Shown piece after piece: positions 1 through 13,777 of a stretch of 64,000 bases of DNA. The stretch is from Clonostachys chloroleuca (taxonomy: Eukaryota > Ascomycota > Sordariomycetes > Hypocreales > Bionectriaceae), in assembly GCA_037952775.1 (NCBI GenBank), contig JBANAY010000003.1:3534001-3598000 (forward strand), given 5' to 3'. Made by a program: the position numbers and the translations under genes. The number at the start of each line of letters is the position of its first letter. The first letter of the stretch is position 1. The notes under the pieces are model-generated. The model was not told the DNA's origin. It saw only the letters and a program-made list of their open reading frames with translations, and did not search any database.

Positions 1-2
1 CC

Positions 3-1137
3 GAAGATGAAGGCCCGGGAGCGCCGCGCCAGAGCTATAATTTCGCCCCAGGCTATCATGGAATTGTATATAGGGCTGAAACAGGCGACCGAGGTGCCGG
101 TCCTAGGCATGACGCGCCTGAGTCAAACGAGGCTGACGGCGATGCTCTGGCTTCAGAATCTGCCCTGCCTATCAAATACAAGCTTCAGTCTATGAAATGG
201 GGCCTCGTTCCCTTCTGGACCAAGAGAGCTCCGGACTACAGTACCATAGTACGAACAATGAACTGCAGGGATGACTCTTTGAGCACCCCAGGTGGGATGT
301 GGGCCACGATGAAGGAACGAAAACGGTGTATAGTCCTTGCTCAGGGTTTCTTCGAGTGGCTCAAGATAGGGAATAAAGACAAGCTACCTCATTACATTAC
401 CCGTGATGATGGCCAGCTCATGTGCTTCGCTGGTTTGTGGGACTGCTCGCAGTACGAAGGTGCGTATCACACGTCGTGTTTCCTCTATCCTTCCTCTCTT
501 AGTAGATCATTTAGCTCACTAAAAACTGTTCATAAACACTTCAGATTCAGACGAGAAGACATATACCTACACCATCATTACGACAGATTCTAACAAACAG
601 ATGAAGTTTATCCATAATCGAATGCCGGTGATTCTCGAGCCAGGCTCGGAAAATATGCGTACCTGGTTGGACCCTAACCTCTGGAAATGGTCCGGGACCC
701 TCCAGGCTCTTCTGAAACCATTCGATGGCAAACTGAAAATATACCCTGTGAGCAAAGAGGTCGGGAAAATCAGCAATGACTCTCCAAGCTTCATCATACC
801 TTTGGACAGTAAAGAAAACAAGTCAAACATTGCCAACTTTTTTTCCAGTAGTCCTAAATCACGAACTGCTGCTAAGACGTCTCAGCCTATGACTTTGGGG
901 CAGAGTGACGAACGCAGAGATGCCGGTGAGGACAACTTCGAGAAGGCTGCCTCTACGAAGCGCAAGCTCCCAGACAGCGTTACAGCAGAACTTCAGGGTT
1001 CCAAAAAGTCAAAACCCTCTAACCACTCAAACCTGCTCCGAGAAAAGAAGCTTGTCGGAGAGAAAGGCAAGACAAGCATGAAGGAAACGCGCTCACCAAA
1101 AGCATCGAAAATCACACAATTTTTTAAACAAAAATAA
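3..1137 (+). CDS. SRAP-domain protein (HMCES/YedK family), 5' end outside window
   Basis: Partial protein of 347 residues. Exons are 3-459 and 551-1137. The intron 460-550 (GTGCGT...CAG) removes a stop and restores the frame. The family shields abasic sites in single-stranded DNA by a covalent link to the N-terminal Cys2, which lies upstream of this window. Visible SRAP motifs are YNFAPGY near the start, MKWGLVPFW (192-218), the NCRDDS segment, QGFFEW with its catalytic Glu at 354-356, and HNRMPVIL with the active-site His at 613-615. After the fold (about nt 760) comes a Lys/Ser-rich tail with two PIP-box-like motifs: NIANFF (826-843) and, at the very C-terminus, KITQFFKQK (1108-1134). PIP boxes bind PCNA, which fits a role at replication forks. 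The RIP island begins about 720 bp downstream. Family assignment is secure; the PIP function is inferred. Confidence 0.9.
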
Positions 1138-1855
1138 TTAGTACACTTATCAATGTTACTAGCACATAACCTAACCATTCTCTGGATCAAAAATAGTACT
1201 AGAACTTGAGAAGGTAAATCAAAACGGCCTACCGCTAGGGTTTCCAAATAATCTTGTTCATGGAGCTCGGGTATAAAGAATACATTAAGCCCGAGCATTC
1301 TAGAAGGAGATCTCCCCACCAAGTCTCTGGCGAATGTAGTTCTGCTCTTCAGCACTCGTGAAGGAGCCAGTCTCGTTCGTCCATAATTGCAGATACCCTA
1401 CTCTCGTGCGACTCCGGCAGCTGCACGCCTTTATCACATGCATTCAACCACCAACACTTCCCCGTCCGGAGCTTTGCCATGGTGTTGAGAAAAGCAAATA
1501 TTATTCATGATGCAAGAGTAATATTAGGACAATGGAGCGCATCAAAACGATGGCCGATTAGGTGCTGATTCCTCTGACATCATCCATAACGGTACGTGAG
1601 GTGATCACAGCCAACATAATATAGTCCGGATTAGTTGCCTTATATACCTCGTATCACTCAGTCATCTCCACAGAGCCTGTCATTACATCTAGAATATAGA
1701 GTGCGTGAGAGGCAGTGGTCCAACGGTTGCGAGGGAGCGAAAATCTGGCGAGTTCGGCATAGGCCTGATTTTGTTCCTTGGAGTTAATAATATCCGGGGA
1801 GTTAATACCTTTCAACCACTCAGCTCTCTCCCTTTTAATTTTAAGGAAATCAAAG
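1138..1855. other. Gene-free flank between SRAP gene and AT island
   Basis: About 700 bp of mixed composition with normal CpA, TpG and CpG. I see no convincing ORF, tRNA or repeat. It probably holds the 3' UTR and terminator of the SRAP gene. The change to RIP-type sequence at about 1850-1860 is abrupt, with no visible gradient of mutation into this flank. Confidence 0.6.
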
Positions 1856-2026
1856 CCTACTAAAGATATTCTTTAATTCTATATTATAATTAAAAGATTA
1901 AATTATTTTTATTTTTTATTTTTTAATTAATAATATATTATTTTAAAATTAAATATAATATTTTTTAAGAGTTTTAATTATATATAAGAAATATTTTAAA
2001 ATTAAATTATATATAATTAGATCTAT

Positions 2027-2600
2027 TACTATATAAAATTATATTTAGTTTTTTAATTAGTATATTATAACTTCTTAGTTATTATATTTTTCTTTAAATA
2101 TTCTAAAATAGTAATTAATTAATTTATTATAATTTTAAATACTATTTAATTAATTTTATTTAATTTAATTTCTCTATTTAATAAACTTTTTAATATTTTA
2201 ATTTAATTTAATTTAATTTAATATATTATCTATTAAAACTATATATAATAATTTAAATTATAATAATTATTAAGTATTAGAAGAATATTTATATAATTCT
2301 CTATAAATATAATAAAAATTAAGATTATCTATATACTTTTCTAATAACTAATTATTAAATAAAATAATAGATTTAGTAAATATAATTACTAAACCTATAT
2401 AAAAAAGAGTAGTTTTATTATTATAAGTAAATTTATAATAGATTATAAATTTAAGTAATTAATATATAAAAAAAGATTCTAATAGTTATTATTAATAATA
2501 ATTATAATATATAAAGATCTAATTATTTATAATAATTAAGCTCTAGTTATAGAGAATAATAATATTAGAAGTATTTATTATTATTATTATAAGAGTAGTA
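2027..2600 (+). repeat. Repeat family Z, copy 1
   Basis: The stretch starting ACTATATAAAATTATATTTA and running to the ATTATTATTATTATAA block at about 2600 recurs at 20685-21560. It recurs partly at 43505-44090 and about 14922-15110. All copies are heavily RIP-mutated, and no coding relic could be read. Ends are approximate; class unknown. Confidence 0.6.
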
Positions 2601-2604
2601 TAGG

Positions 2605-2735
2605 TAAAACAGATAATAATAAGCTTAAGTTTTATTCTCTATCTTTACTACTATAATAAGCTGATAAGTAGATCAGTTAGTTTAGATTAGGTTAATTAAT
2701 CTAACTATTAGTATATATTATATACCTAATAACTA
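2605..2735 (+). repeat. Short repeat W, forward copy
   Basis: A ~130-bp segment containing AAGCTTAAGTTTTATTCTCT recurs inverted at about 24495-24640. It holds several unmutated CAG/CTG sites and lies next to Z copy 1. Part of it resembles about 12590. Possibly a solo LTR or a small insertion; class not known. Confidence 0.45.
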
Positions 2736-3082
2736 TTCTCTCTAAAGAAAAGAATATTATTCTAGTATTTCTATAAATAAACTCTAATCTATTAATAATT
2801 CCTATTAAAAATATTATATCTATTATATATCCAGTTTATTCTAATTATCTAGTTATATATTATATTTCCTAATTATCCTAATAAATAATATCCTAATAAA
2901 TAAATAAAAGAAATAATTAAATTTTTAATTAGCCTCTATATAATAACTTTACTTACTAAAACTTAATATTTCTTTTTTAATAATAAAAATCTATTCTTCT
3001 AACTAAGTTCTAATATTATATATATAATCTTATTAATTTAATAATAATATTATATTATTATATTTTTTTTTAAATTTTTTTA

Positions 3083-4877
3083 TTCTTTTATTAGTTTTAT
3101 TATAAATAAGGGTATATCCTAAGATTAGATAATATATAATCTAATATATATTTTTTAAGAATATAATTAGTAGTTTATATTTAAACCTTTAATACTATAA
3201 AATAAAGTTAAAATATTATACTTTTAATCTAGATATAGATATTAATCTTATAAAAACTCTAGTAATAAGAGGTATTTATATAGCTAGATATATAAATAAT
3301 CTAGTTATAGCTATAGCTTCTAAAGGGGGAAGTTTATTATCTAATAATAATAATTATATTTTCTTTCTAATTTAAAATTTATTATAATTAATTAATTAAT
3401 TATATTTTATTATTAATTACTTAATTAATTAATTATTAGATATTTAGTAAATACTTAAATAGCTATAATATTTAATATAAATATTCTAATCTCTTAGAGT
3501 TTAATTAATACTTCTAATAAAAAACTCTTAAAATAATAATAATAGTTATTTAAAGTAATCTAATATAGTTATTTACTAAATATATTTATAATATACCTCT
3601 CTAATTAATTAAAAGCTTATTTATAGTAATAAAGCTACTCTTAGTATTATAAATCTAATAGCTATATCTACTTAGTCTATTATTTTATATAGTCTACTAT
3701 CTATAACTATTATTATAGAAATTTATAAAAAATTAAAATAAGTTTAAATAAATATTATATCTTAAGAATAATTACTCTCTTATATAGATTTACTATAATT
3801 TAATATATAACTTATAGTTTTAGTATATTATATACTATATTAAAATAATTAGAATAAATTTTTTTAAAAGATTAAGATCTAGTATAGGGTAAACTAGCTA
3901 TAGGGTAAGCTAGATCTAGAGTAAATAAAGCCTATAGAGTAAGCTCTAAAATACTAGAGAAAGATTATTTAAAAGGATATAGTAGAAAGTACAGGCTCTA
4001 TAAGAGAAAATAAAGCTCTATTAGCTATAGGGTAGCTAAAAAAAATAGATTATAGGGTAAATAAAAGAGTATATTAGTAACTTATAGAATCTCTATCTAA
4101 TAGGGAGGAAGCTCTATACTTATAAGTATTTCTAAACTATAAGAGCTCTAAAGATAATATATTACCTTCTATAATATAGGCTTATAATTACTATAAGATT
4201 CTTATATAGAGGGATATAAGACTACTAATATAGATACTATAGTAGATATAAAGTCTGCTAATATAACTACTATAGTAGTTATAAGATTTACTAAACTAAG
4301 TACTAAAGTTCTTATATAGTAGATATAAAGTTTACTAATATAAGTACTATAGTAAATATAAAGTCTACTAATATAGCTACTTTAGTATAATATAGGATTA
4401 CTAGTAAGGATACTATAATAGCTATTATAGTAGTTATAACTATTAATATAATTACCCTAATAAGTAGCTATAGTAGGTTAGGCTAATAGCTTTAGAGGGC
4501 TCCTAGCTTTAGAGAGCCCTAAGTTAGTTATTTTATTCCCCTTTACCCTATATTAATTATATATTATTTAATTAATTAATATAGAGTAATCTTAATTTAC
4601 CCTATAGTCTATAAGGTAAATCTTAATAAAAATAACTTTTAAAAATTAATTATTTAAACTTTATATTTTTTTTAGTTATATTTAAATTAGAATATTATTT
4701 ATATTAAGCTAAAGTATATTAGAATTAGTTTTAGTTTAATTTAAAATTATATATATTTAGAAATAAGAAAAGCTAGTTATATAAGATTATTAGTTATTTT
4801 ATCTTTATAAATATAGTATATATTTATAGCTATAGAATATTTTTATTAGGAATAATATAGATTTAATATTCTAAATT
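3083..4877 (+). mobile_element. R1 element copy A, interrupted by element X
   Basis: The R1 consensus begins TTTTTTTATTAGTTTTAYTA and runs ~1.03 kb. In this copy the first ~770 bp (3083-3852) and the last ~250 bp (4629-4877) match copies B, F and G. Between them lies element X, so X inserted after R1. The copy stops short of the usual R1 end and abuts a gypsy-1 fragment. No coding relic is readable. Confidence 0.7.
3853..4630 (+). mobile_element. Element X (~0.77 kb), nested in R1 copy A
   Basis: The reverse complement of this segment recurs at 13778-14556. It is less AT-rich than its surroundings and carries many TATAGGGTAA-like words near both ends. An internal region has repeated CTACTATAGTAG palindromes spaced by about 50 bp. 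The two ends share an imperfect inverted match (ATTAAGATYTA and TATAGGGTAAA). These features suggest a non-autonomous DNA transposon, but the class is inference. The R1 sequence resumes after it, which shows it is an insertion. Confidence 0.6.
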
Positions 4878-5062
4878 ATATAATAAAATTTTTAAAATTT
4901 AATTTAAATTTTATTAAATATTTTAATAATAATTTAAACTATAAAAATAATATTTATAATATACTATTATTTTATAATATTAGTTATAATAATTAGTTTA
5001 TTCTAGAAATTAGCTAAATAATTTTAAAATTAATTAATCTAATTTTAAAATAACTAAATTTC

Positions 5063-5136
<74 letters not shown>

Positions 5137-5453
5137 TATTATTATTATTATTATTACTATTACTATTACTATTTCTATCTTTATTTAGTATATTATTAAT
5201 AATAAATAATTAAATATATATAGTAGAATAGTTTTATTATATATAAATTACTATAGTAGTTATTATATATTTTTATTATTATATAGTAATTAAAATAAGA
5301 TAATTAGTTAAATAAGAGTTATTAATATATAATAATTAGATAATTTATATTAAATAGAGATTTAGAATAAATTAAAAATTAAACTAATTAGAATATTATT
5401 TTAAATAGTATAATTAGATTATTATTAAGTTATATAATATAAGTTATTATTTA
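4870..5453 (-). mobile_element. gypsy-1 fragment: LTR 3' part plus gag start (inverted)
   Basis: Read on the minus strand this matches the last ~115 bp of the gypsy-1 LTR and then the 5' internal region and gag start (compare 35595-36200). The matching order of LTR end, leader, Asn/Ser-rich coding start and gag body gives the assignment. The trinucleotide tract 5064-5173 lies inside the gag start. The fragment is cut by R1 copy A on one side and R1 copy E on the other. Confidence 0.65.
5064..5173. repeat. (TTA/TAC)n microsatellite inside gag relic
   Basis: A near-perfect ATT-type trinucleotide tract of about 110 bp. On the minus strand it reads (AAT/AGT)n, matching the Asn/Ser-coding start of gypsy-1 gag, which is much shorter in the complete copy (35870-35915). 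Confidence 0.85.
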
Positions 5454-6513
5454 TTATATAATATAATTAATTATATATAAATAGATATTAAATTAATATT
5501 AAATCTATATTATTTCTAATAAAAAATATTCTATAATTATAAATATATACTATATTTATAGAAATAAATTAATTAATAATTTTAAATAATTAATTTTTCT
5601 TATTTTTAAATATATATAATTTTAAATATAATTAAAATAAATTCTAATATATTTTAATCTAATCTAAATAATATTCTAATCTAAATATAATTAAAAAAAT
5701 ATAAAATTTAAATAATTAATTTTTAAAAATTATTTTTATTCTAATTATTTTAATATAATATATAATATACTAAAACTATAAGTTATATATTAAGCTATAA
5801 TAGATCTATATAAAAGAATAATTATTTTTAAAATATAGTATTTTCTTAAGTTTATTTTAATTCTTTATAAATATTTATAATAATAATTATAAATAGTAAA
5901 CTATATAATAAGATAATAAACTAAATAAATATAGCTACTAGATTTATAATATTAAGAATAACTTTATTATTATAAATAAGTTCTTAATTAATTAAAGAGA
6001 TATATTATAAATATAATTAGTAAATAGCTATATTAGATTATTTTAAATAATAATAATAATTATTTTAAAGGTTTTATTAGAAGTATTAATTAGATTCTAA
6101 AAGATTAGAATATTTATATTAAATATTATAATTATTTAAATATTTATTAAATATTTAGTAATTAATTAATTAAATAATTAATAATAAAATATAATTAATT
6201 AATTAATTATAATAAGTTTTAAATTAGAAAGAAAAAAATAGTTATTATTATTAAATAATAAATTTCTTTTTTTAGAAATTATAATTATAACTAGATTATT
6301 TATATATCTAGCTATATAAATATCTTCTATTACTAAAGTTTTTATAAAATTAATATCTATATCTAGACTAAAAGTATAATATTTTAACTTTATTTTATAA
6401 TATTAAAAGTTTAAATATAAACTACTAATTATATTTTTAAAAAAATTATATTAAATTATATATTATTTAATCTTAGAATATATTTTTATTTATAATAAAA
6501 CTAATAAAAAAAT
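5453..6513 (-). mobile_element. R1 element copy E (inverted)
   Basis: Nearly full-length inverted R1, from the ATATAATATAATTAATTATA end to the AAAACTAATAAAAAAA start. It aligns throughout with copies B, D, F and G. It abuts the gypsy-1 LTR fragment at about the same LTR position as copy G does at 47596. Confidence 0.7.
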
Positions 6514-9500
6514 AGTATTATATTAGAAATTAATTAAAGTTATAAGAATAAAAGAATATTCTAATAATATATATTATTAGATTAAAACCTTTCTAAGGGA
6601 AAAAATAGTATAATTCTAATTTAATAATAAAATAATAATACTAATACTAGTATAAACTAGTATATTATAAGAGTTACTACTCTTACTTATACTTTTTATT
6701 CTATATATTAGTATATTATATAAAACTCTTTAAGATATTTTTAATATAATAATAATAAAGTTTATAGATAATATAAATATATTAAGCTTTAGATTTAATA
6801 TAGAAGTAATTAAAGAAGAACTCTTAAGAGTATAGAAAAAATATAAAAAAATAATTAAAAATAGTAGAATTAATATTTAATCTAGTTAAAAATAAACTTA
6901 TATTTCTTATAAAAAAAAGAAAATAAAGAACTAGATCTAAATTAAAAAAGTATAAATTAAACTAAATAAAATAAATAAATTTTTAGAAGTTTAATTAAAA
7001 AATTCTAATAGAAAATACATATTAAAAAGCTCTAAATAAAACTTAAAAAATAAATACTAGTTCTAATTAAAATTATATTATCTATATATAAATACTTTTA
7101 CTAATATATAAGAATAATATATAAAATTATTATAAGATCTATAATAATATATAGAGTTTTAATTTTTTATAAATTAATAGAGAAAAAAAGAAAATTATAA
7201 AAACTAGTAAAAAATTTAATTAAATAATAATTAAAATATTTTTAAATTATAATTAGAATATATAGAACTATACTATTAAGAATAATTAAAACTAAAATAT
7301 TAATATTATTACTAGATCTTTATATAAATAAAAAAAAAAGATTTAAAATTAAAGAAATTATAAATATAAACTAGATTATAATTAATATAATAATAAAATT
7401 AATAATAAATTAGAGAAAAAAAAACTTTAAAAAACTAAACTACTAAAAATAAATTAATATTAAAAATAGAATAAGTACTTTAATATAGAAAATAAATAGA
7501 AAACTAAATAAGAAATTAAAATAATAATAATTTAAATTAGAACTAAATAAATATAAATAATAAATATAATAATTAGATTTAATAGAGAGATATTAAAGAG
7601 ATATAATCTATTATAAAAATATAAAAACTCTTTTTTAATATAAATAAAAATAGAATAAATAGAACTAATATTCTCTCTATTTATAAGAAGAATTTCTAAA
7701 ATAAATATATTTATATACTAGTATAAAGAAAGAAAGAAATATATATATTATATAGTATTATAATACTTAAGATTTAAATCCTAATAAGCTAGATTAAATA
7801 TAGAAGAATTAATATAAATTTAATATAACTTTAATATTATATTTAATTAGAAATAGAATATAAGAATATTAATTAAATAGATTTTAAACCTTAGAATTCT
7901 AAAATAATATAAACTTATAGAAAAACTAAATATACTAAATAAAATATATAGAAACTCTAAATAAAATTTAATTTAGATTAGAATTAATAATATTTTATAA
8001 AATATCTAAATATTATTAATATAAGAAATAAATATAATAAATATATTTAATAGGATAGATTAAATATAAAAAATAATAATAAAAAAGAATAAAAAAGAAT
8101 AAAATATTAATATTAAGTATATAAATTAAAACCTCTTTAAACTATAAAATCTAATTAAAATCTAGAGTAAAACTAGATTTAAGATATTATTATTTCTTCT
8201 TTAATATAATAATATTAGAATTATTAAAATTCTAATTAAGAATATAATTTTTCTACTTATTAAACTCTATAGAAAAAGAAGATATATTAATAAGAATATT
8301 AAAAATAATCTAAATTAAAGTTAATATAGTTTTAAATATAAAAACTATAATAATAGTTCTCTTACTATATAGAATATAAATTAGAACTAGAATAGAATTA
8401 ATTAAATTATTAGAAATAGTAATACTAATATAGTTTTATATCTTACTAGAGATAGAAATATAAGTAGATTTATTAGAATAATTAGCTATAATAAATAAGA
8501 TAAAATAATCTTATTTAGTTTATTATAATCTAGATTAATATAAGAAATAATATAGAATAATATTAAATAGGAACTAAATATTTATTATAAATTATTAGAG
8601 ATTAGAAAAGATATTAATAATATAAGTTTATAAATAAATAGTAAATTTTATAGAAAGAATATTAATTAGATATTATATAGATTAGAATAGAATATAGATA
8701 GAACTAGAATAGATTTATTAGTATATAAATAGATTTAAAATTATAATACTTAATATAGAATTTAGATTTATAATTTAAAGTAAAATTAGATAGAAACTAA
8801 TATAAATATAGACTAAATACTTATTAGATTAAAAAGTATAATAAATAATATACTTATTAATAGCTATACTATTAATATATTATTAGTAATTAATTTTAGA
8901 ATAATATAAATTAGAAGAAATATTAATTTAGAATTAAAATAGAGATAAACTAGAGAATAAGAAAATAGAAAGAGCTTATATAATAATAAGAGATAAAGAT
9001 AGAATAAAAAAAAGTAGAGAAAATATAAAAATAATATAAAATAGAGCTTATACTAGGTTTTATTTATATTAAAGTTAGTATAGAAGAAAAAGAAAAATTT
9101 ATTTAATTAAATATATATATAAGAGAAAAAAAAAGAGAAAAAAAAACTAGTAAGTATAAGATATTTATAATTATAAAAGAAAAAGTAAATAATCTAAAAG
9201 CTTATAAAGAAAATATATTAAATATTAAAAGATTATATAAATAATAATAAATATATAAGGAAATTATATTATAATTAATATAAATAAAAACTATAATTAT
9301 ATTTTCTAGTTCTATAAATAAATAAAATAAAAGAAGAAAAATATAAAATAAAAAAGCTAAATAAATATTATATTAAATACTAATTAAAAATAAAATAAAT
9401 ATTTAAAAGAATAGAATAATAAAGAAATTATATTTAAATATACTCTAAATAGAAAAAATAAAGAAAATTAGAAATACTAATTAATTAATTAAAAAATAAA

Positions 9501-9800
9501 AAATAAAATAAACTCTTTTAATTAAACTTTAGAAAAGATTAGTTCCTAGATAGAACTATATAGTATTTATATAGAATATAAACTAAAAACTATTCTATTA
9601 ATACTAACTAGTAGATAAGAATTAAAATAGAAATAAAGAGAATATATTAAGATAGATAAAGAATAGAGAGCTATACTAGCTCCTATATAAGAAGACTATA
9701 TAGAAAACAGATAGAATAAGTTTTTATTCTATATATAAATTTTTTCTTATTAGAGATTAAAAAGAGAGACTAAAGTCTAGCTAGATCTAGTATCTAGAGT
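6514..9800. repeat. Unassigned RIP-degraded sequence, purine-rich + strand
   Basis: From about 6800 to 9700 the + strand is rich in A and G compared with T and C, as in former coding sequence of transposons. I could not match it to a recognisable protein motif or to another repeat in the window. No ORF survives. Confidence 0.4.
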
Positions 9801-11590
9801 AAATAATAATAATTATTATTATTAAGATTAATAATATTATTAAACTAGATAATATTTATTTTTATTTTAATTAAAATAATCTTATTATCTAGTAAACTAT
9901 CTATAGCTATATATAGAGCTATTAATAGATATTTAATTAATTTAATATTCTTATACTACTTTATTATAGTATTAGTTTTCTCTTTAATATAATAATATAT
10001 AGCTAAGTAGATTTAACTAATAGATCTATTTATAGAGATAATTAAATCTCTTTTATTAATTTTATAACTTTTTTAATATTAAATATAAAATTATATAAAA
10101 TTTTTAAATCTTTTTATTTTTAATAATTAATTATTAATTATTTTATAAATATTCTAATTAACTAAGTATTTTATAAGCTTATTAAATAACTATCTCTTTA
10201 AGCTATTATTTATTATATTTATAAATTATATTTTATATAATAGAAATAATACTAAAAGAAACTTTTAAATTTTATATTAATTTTCCTTTTTAATTAAATT
10301 AATTTATTATTATATTATATAGTAAGATATATAGTTAAAAAATTCTTTAAATTATTTAGCTAAAACTAATAGTATTATTATTATTATACTCTTAGTTTTA
10401 ATATCTAGTAAGCCTATAGTTAAATATTTTTTTACTATTGGAGATATATTACCTCTAATAGTTTTTTTTATATTAATAAACTTTTCTAATTCTTTTATAT
10501 AATCTATTATCTTTAGGGATTAATATAATAAAAATATTTAGATTATAATAATAGAATAAATATAGGATTATTAAAGTAAGATAATAGTATATTATATATT
10601 AGAAGAGAAGATAAATAATAGACTTTAAGGTAAAAAAAGATATATTAGAAAATATAATCTATATATTAATATATATAAATTAAATTATTTTAAAGAAAAA
10701 GTATTAGATATTTTATTTTTTATTTTTTATAGAAAAGTAAAATTATATTTATTATATATTTAATATTTTTCTAAATAATCTAGCTCTTTATTATATATAT
10801 TTCCTAGTTAGTTTATTAAAAATATTAAAATCTTTATAATTTAAAATATATCTTTTAATTAATTTTAAAATTAATTAGTTAGTAGTTTCTATTATATTAG
10901 TTCTTTATTTTAGCTATTATTAAAATAATATATTAAACTTCCTTAGTATATAATTATTTTATTATATTAATTATATCTTAATCTAATTATTTATTCTTTT
11001 TTAGAATATTTATTATATTATTTAGTTTAAATTTTAAAATAAGTTTATATTATTTAATAATTTTATTTCTAAAAGTTTAAATAATTCTTTTTAAAAGTTT
11101 AATAGAAACTTTAAATCTCTATTATTTATTATTACTCTTAATAAATCTTAATTATATATTAATAATATTCTAAGAAAGATTACTATTTAATATTTTACTT
11201 TATATATTATATATCCTAGGATAAAAATTAATTTCTTTAATTACTTATATATAATAATTATTAAATTAAATATATTTATAATATTAGTTAAATATTAGAA
11301 AGATTTATTCTATACTTCTACTAATAAGCTTATAATAAAGTTAATTACTATTATATAGTAAGATTATATAGATATAAATATTAATTATATCTCTCTATAT
11401 ATCTTTTTATAGTTTATCTAATAGGTTCTATATATAGTATAAGGATATACTTATTAGAGTATAATAAATAGAGAGATAATATTATAAATTTTATCCCTAT
11501 ATATAGATTATATATAGAACTTTATACTTTCTAATTATTTATAGATTATTAAAATCTTATTATAATCCTTTATAATCCAGATATATAAAT
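9800..11590 (-). mobile_element. gypsy-2 fragment (pol 3' region), inverted
   Basis: The reverse complement matches about 32000-34000, the integrase and downstream part of the second gypsy-like element. The match includes the segment around 10860-11060 against 32600-32800, and 10300 against 33590. It is heavily RIP-mutated, with multiple stops. It is followed on the right by a gypsy-1 fragment in the other orientation. Confidence 0.65.
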
Positions 11591-11705
11591 TATTACTAAA
11601 ATATAATAGCTACTATAGTAACTTATATTTAGTAAAATTATTTATCTATTATATCTATATAACTACCTACTATTAATAATATAATAGATAAAGATAGAAA
11701 TAGTA

Positions 11706-11785
<80 letters not shown>

Positions 11786-12430
11786 GAAATTTAGTTATTC
11801 TAAGATTAAATTAACTAATTTTAAAATTATTTAATTAATTTTAAAAATAAACTAATTATTATAACTAATATAATAGAATAATAAACTATTATAAATATTA
11901 TATTTATAGTTTAAGCTATTATTATAGTTTAAAAATATAAATTAAAATAATTATTTAAATTACTATTATTTTAAATATTTAATAGAATTTAATTTAAACT
12001 TTAAAAGTTTATTATATAATTTAGAATATATTTTAATTACTTTTTTATTATTTTTAATACTAATATAACTTAAGTTATATATATATACTTTTAATTTACT
12101 AAAAGTATATTTAAATAATTTAAATTAATTATTAAAAAATACTTTAATAAATAAAAAAATTAATAAATTATCTATATTATAATAAGATTAAATTATTTTA
12201 AATAATTTTTTAAATAAATTAATATTTAGAATAAAAAATATAAAATTAAATATAAAATTAATAAATTTATTTAAATTAAATTAAATTTAGTTTTTAATAT
12301 TAAATATTTTTTAATTATTAATTAAAATAGAATAGAATTATAAATAAACTATATTTTATTATTTTAATAAGCTTAAGAAAAAATATAAAAAGAATTATAT
12401 AAAAAAAACTAATTATTTTATTATAAGGAA
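11590..12430 (+). mobile_element. gypsy-1 gag fragment with microsatellite
   Basis: Matches the 5' internal region and gag of the complete gypsy-1 element (about 35720-36540) and the older copy at 34505-34890. An (AAT)n tract at 11700-11784 lies at the same point of gag as in the inverted fragment 4870-5453. It is more degraded than the complete copy. Confidence 0.65.
11700..11784. repeat. (AAT)n microsatellite
   Basis: About 85 bp of almost pure AAT repeat within the gag relic, corresponding in inverted orientation to the tract at 5064-5173. Confidence 0.9.
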
Positions 12431-13777
12431 AATAGTATAATTAAATAAATATATTATTATTTATTAAATTATTAAATAGTTATTTTATTACTTATTAATT
12501 AGCTATTAATATTAGCTTTTAGATAATTAATTTAGAGAAATTAATTAAGATTATATATACTTATAAATTAGATTCTTACTTATACTAATTAGTAGTAATT
12601 CTATATTTTTCCCCTTAGTAGATAATTAGAAGGTTTTTCTTTCTATTAAATAAAACTATCTAAAACTAGAAAATTATTTAAAGCTATTAATTAAGTATTA
12701 TTTATTAATTATTAATTATCTTATTCTATCTATTCTTATTTAGATCTAATAGATTATTTTAAATTATTTAATATACTATTATTAATATATTTCCTAATTA
12801 TATATTTTTTAAATTATTATTAATTTACTATTAATAGTATTTTATTTATAGAGTAATAAATATTATTTTAATATACTAATAATTATTTAGTTATTAATCT
12901 ATTAATAAAGTTTAATTTATTATAAAAGTTAAAAATAATATTATAAATCTTCTATCTATTTTCTTAAATAAAGAATAATTAATAGCTAATTAACTATTTA
13001 TATTTAGTATTATTAAACCTTTAATAAAATAATTATTTATAATTAATTATTATAATTATAAGAATACTTTCTATTATATAAATAATATTTATAATCTATT
13101 TTTTATTCTCTAATAAACTCTAGATAGATAATACTATATATATATAAGTTTAAGAGATTTATATTAATAAGAATATATTAAATAATAGCTAGAAAAGTAA
13201 AAATAGTAATTATATTATAGAATAAGATAAAATAACTTATAGCCTTATAGAAAAATATAAAGCCTAATTAGATACTAAATTATAAAACTCTATCTAATTT
13301 AGAATAATTATATAATATATTACTTTATAACTTTATAAGTAGTTTAATAAAAGATAATTCTTCTATCTCTTTTAATTTATTTATATCTAGATTATTAGAT
13401 ATAATTATACTACTTATACTATTATTAATAGATTTATCTAGTTTATAGTTTTTAGATTTACTTAATATACTATTATTAGATCTAATTAAATTATTATTAA
13501 TACTATTTATTTTATAAGATCTTATAGATAGTAATATATTATAATTAATTAATTATTTTATTAATTAATTATAAATTAATTCTATTCCCTATTATCTAAA
13601 TAAGATAGTATCTAATTATTAATACTTAATAATAATTTCTAGTTAGTTTAATTTATTTATAAATAAATAAGAGAGCTTATTAAATATAGTAATAAATAGT
13701 AAAAATTAGTATAATAATAATATTAAAATATAGACTTTATAAAACCTAAAGATAATTCTATAAGAGAATAAAATAAT
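12430..13777. repeat. Unassigned RIP-degraded sequence
   Basis: AT-rich with no ORF. A short stretch around 12590 (TACTTATACTAATTAGTAGT) resembles 24630-24650. I could not assign the rest to a family. Confidence 0.35.

Noticed and set aside
1700..1790. tRNA-like words (GGCAGTGGTCCAACGGTT...) in the left flank
   Set aside because: No T-arm, no matching acceptor stem and no anticodon loop in the right place.
3853..4630. AGGGTAA-like words as interstitial telomere repeats
   Set aside because: The words are spaced irregularly within a dispersed element and do not form tandem TTAGGG.
5064..11784. Trinucleotide tracts or short repeats as a CRISPR array
   Set aside because: Simple microsatellites with no spacers, in a fungal genome.
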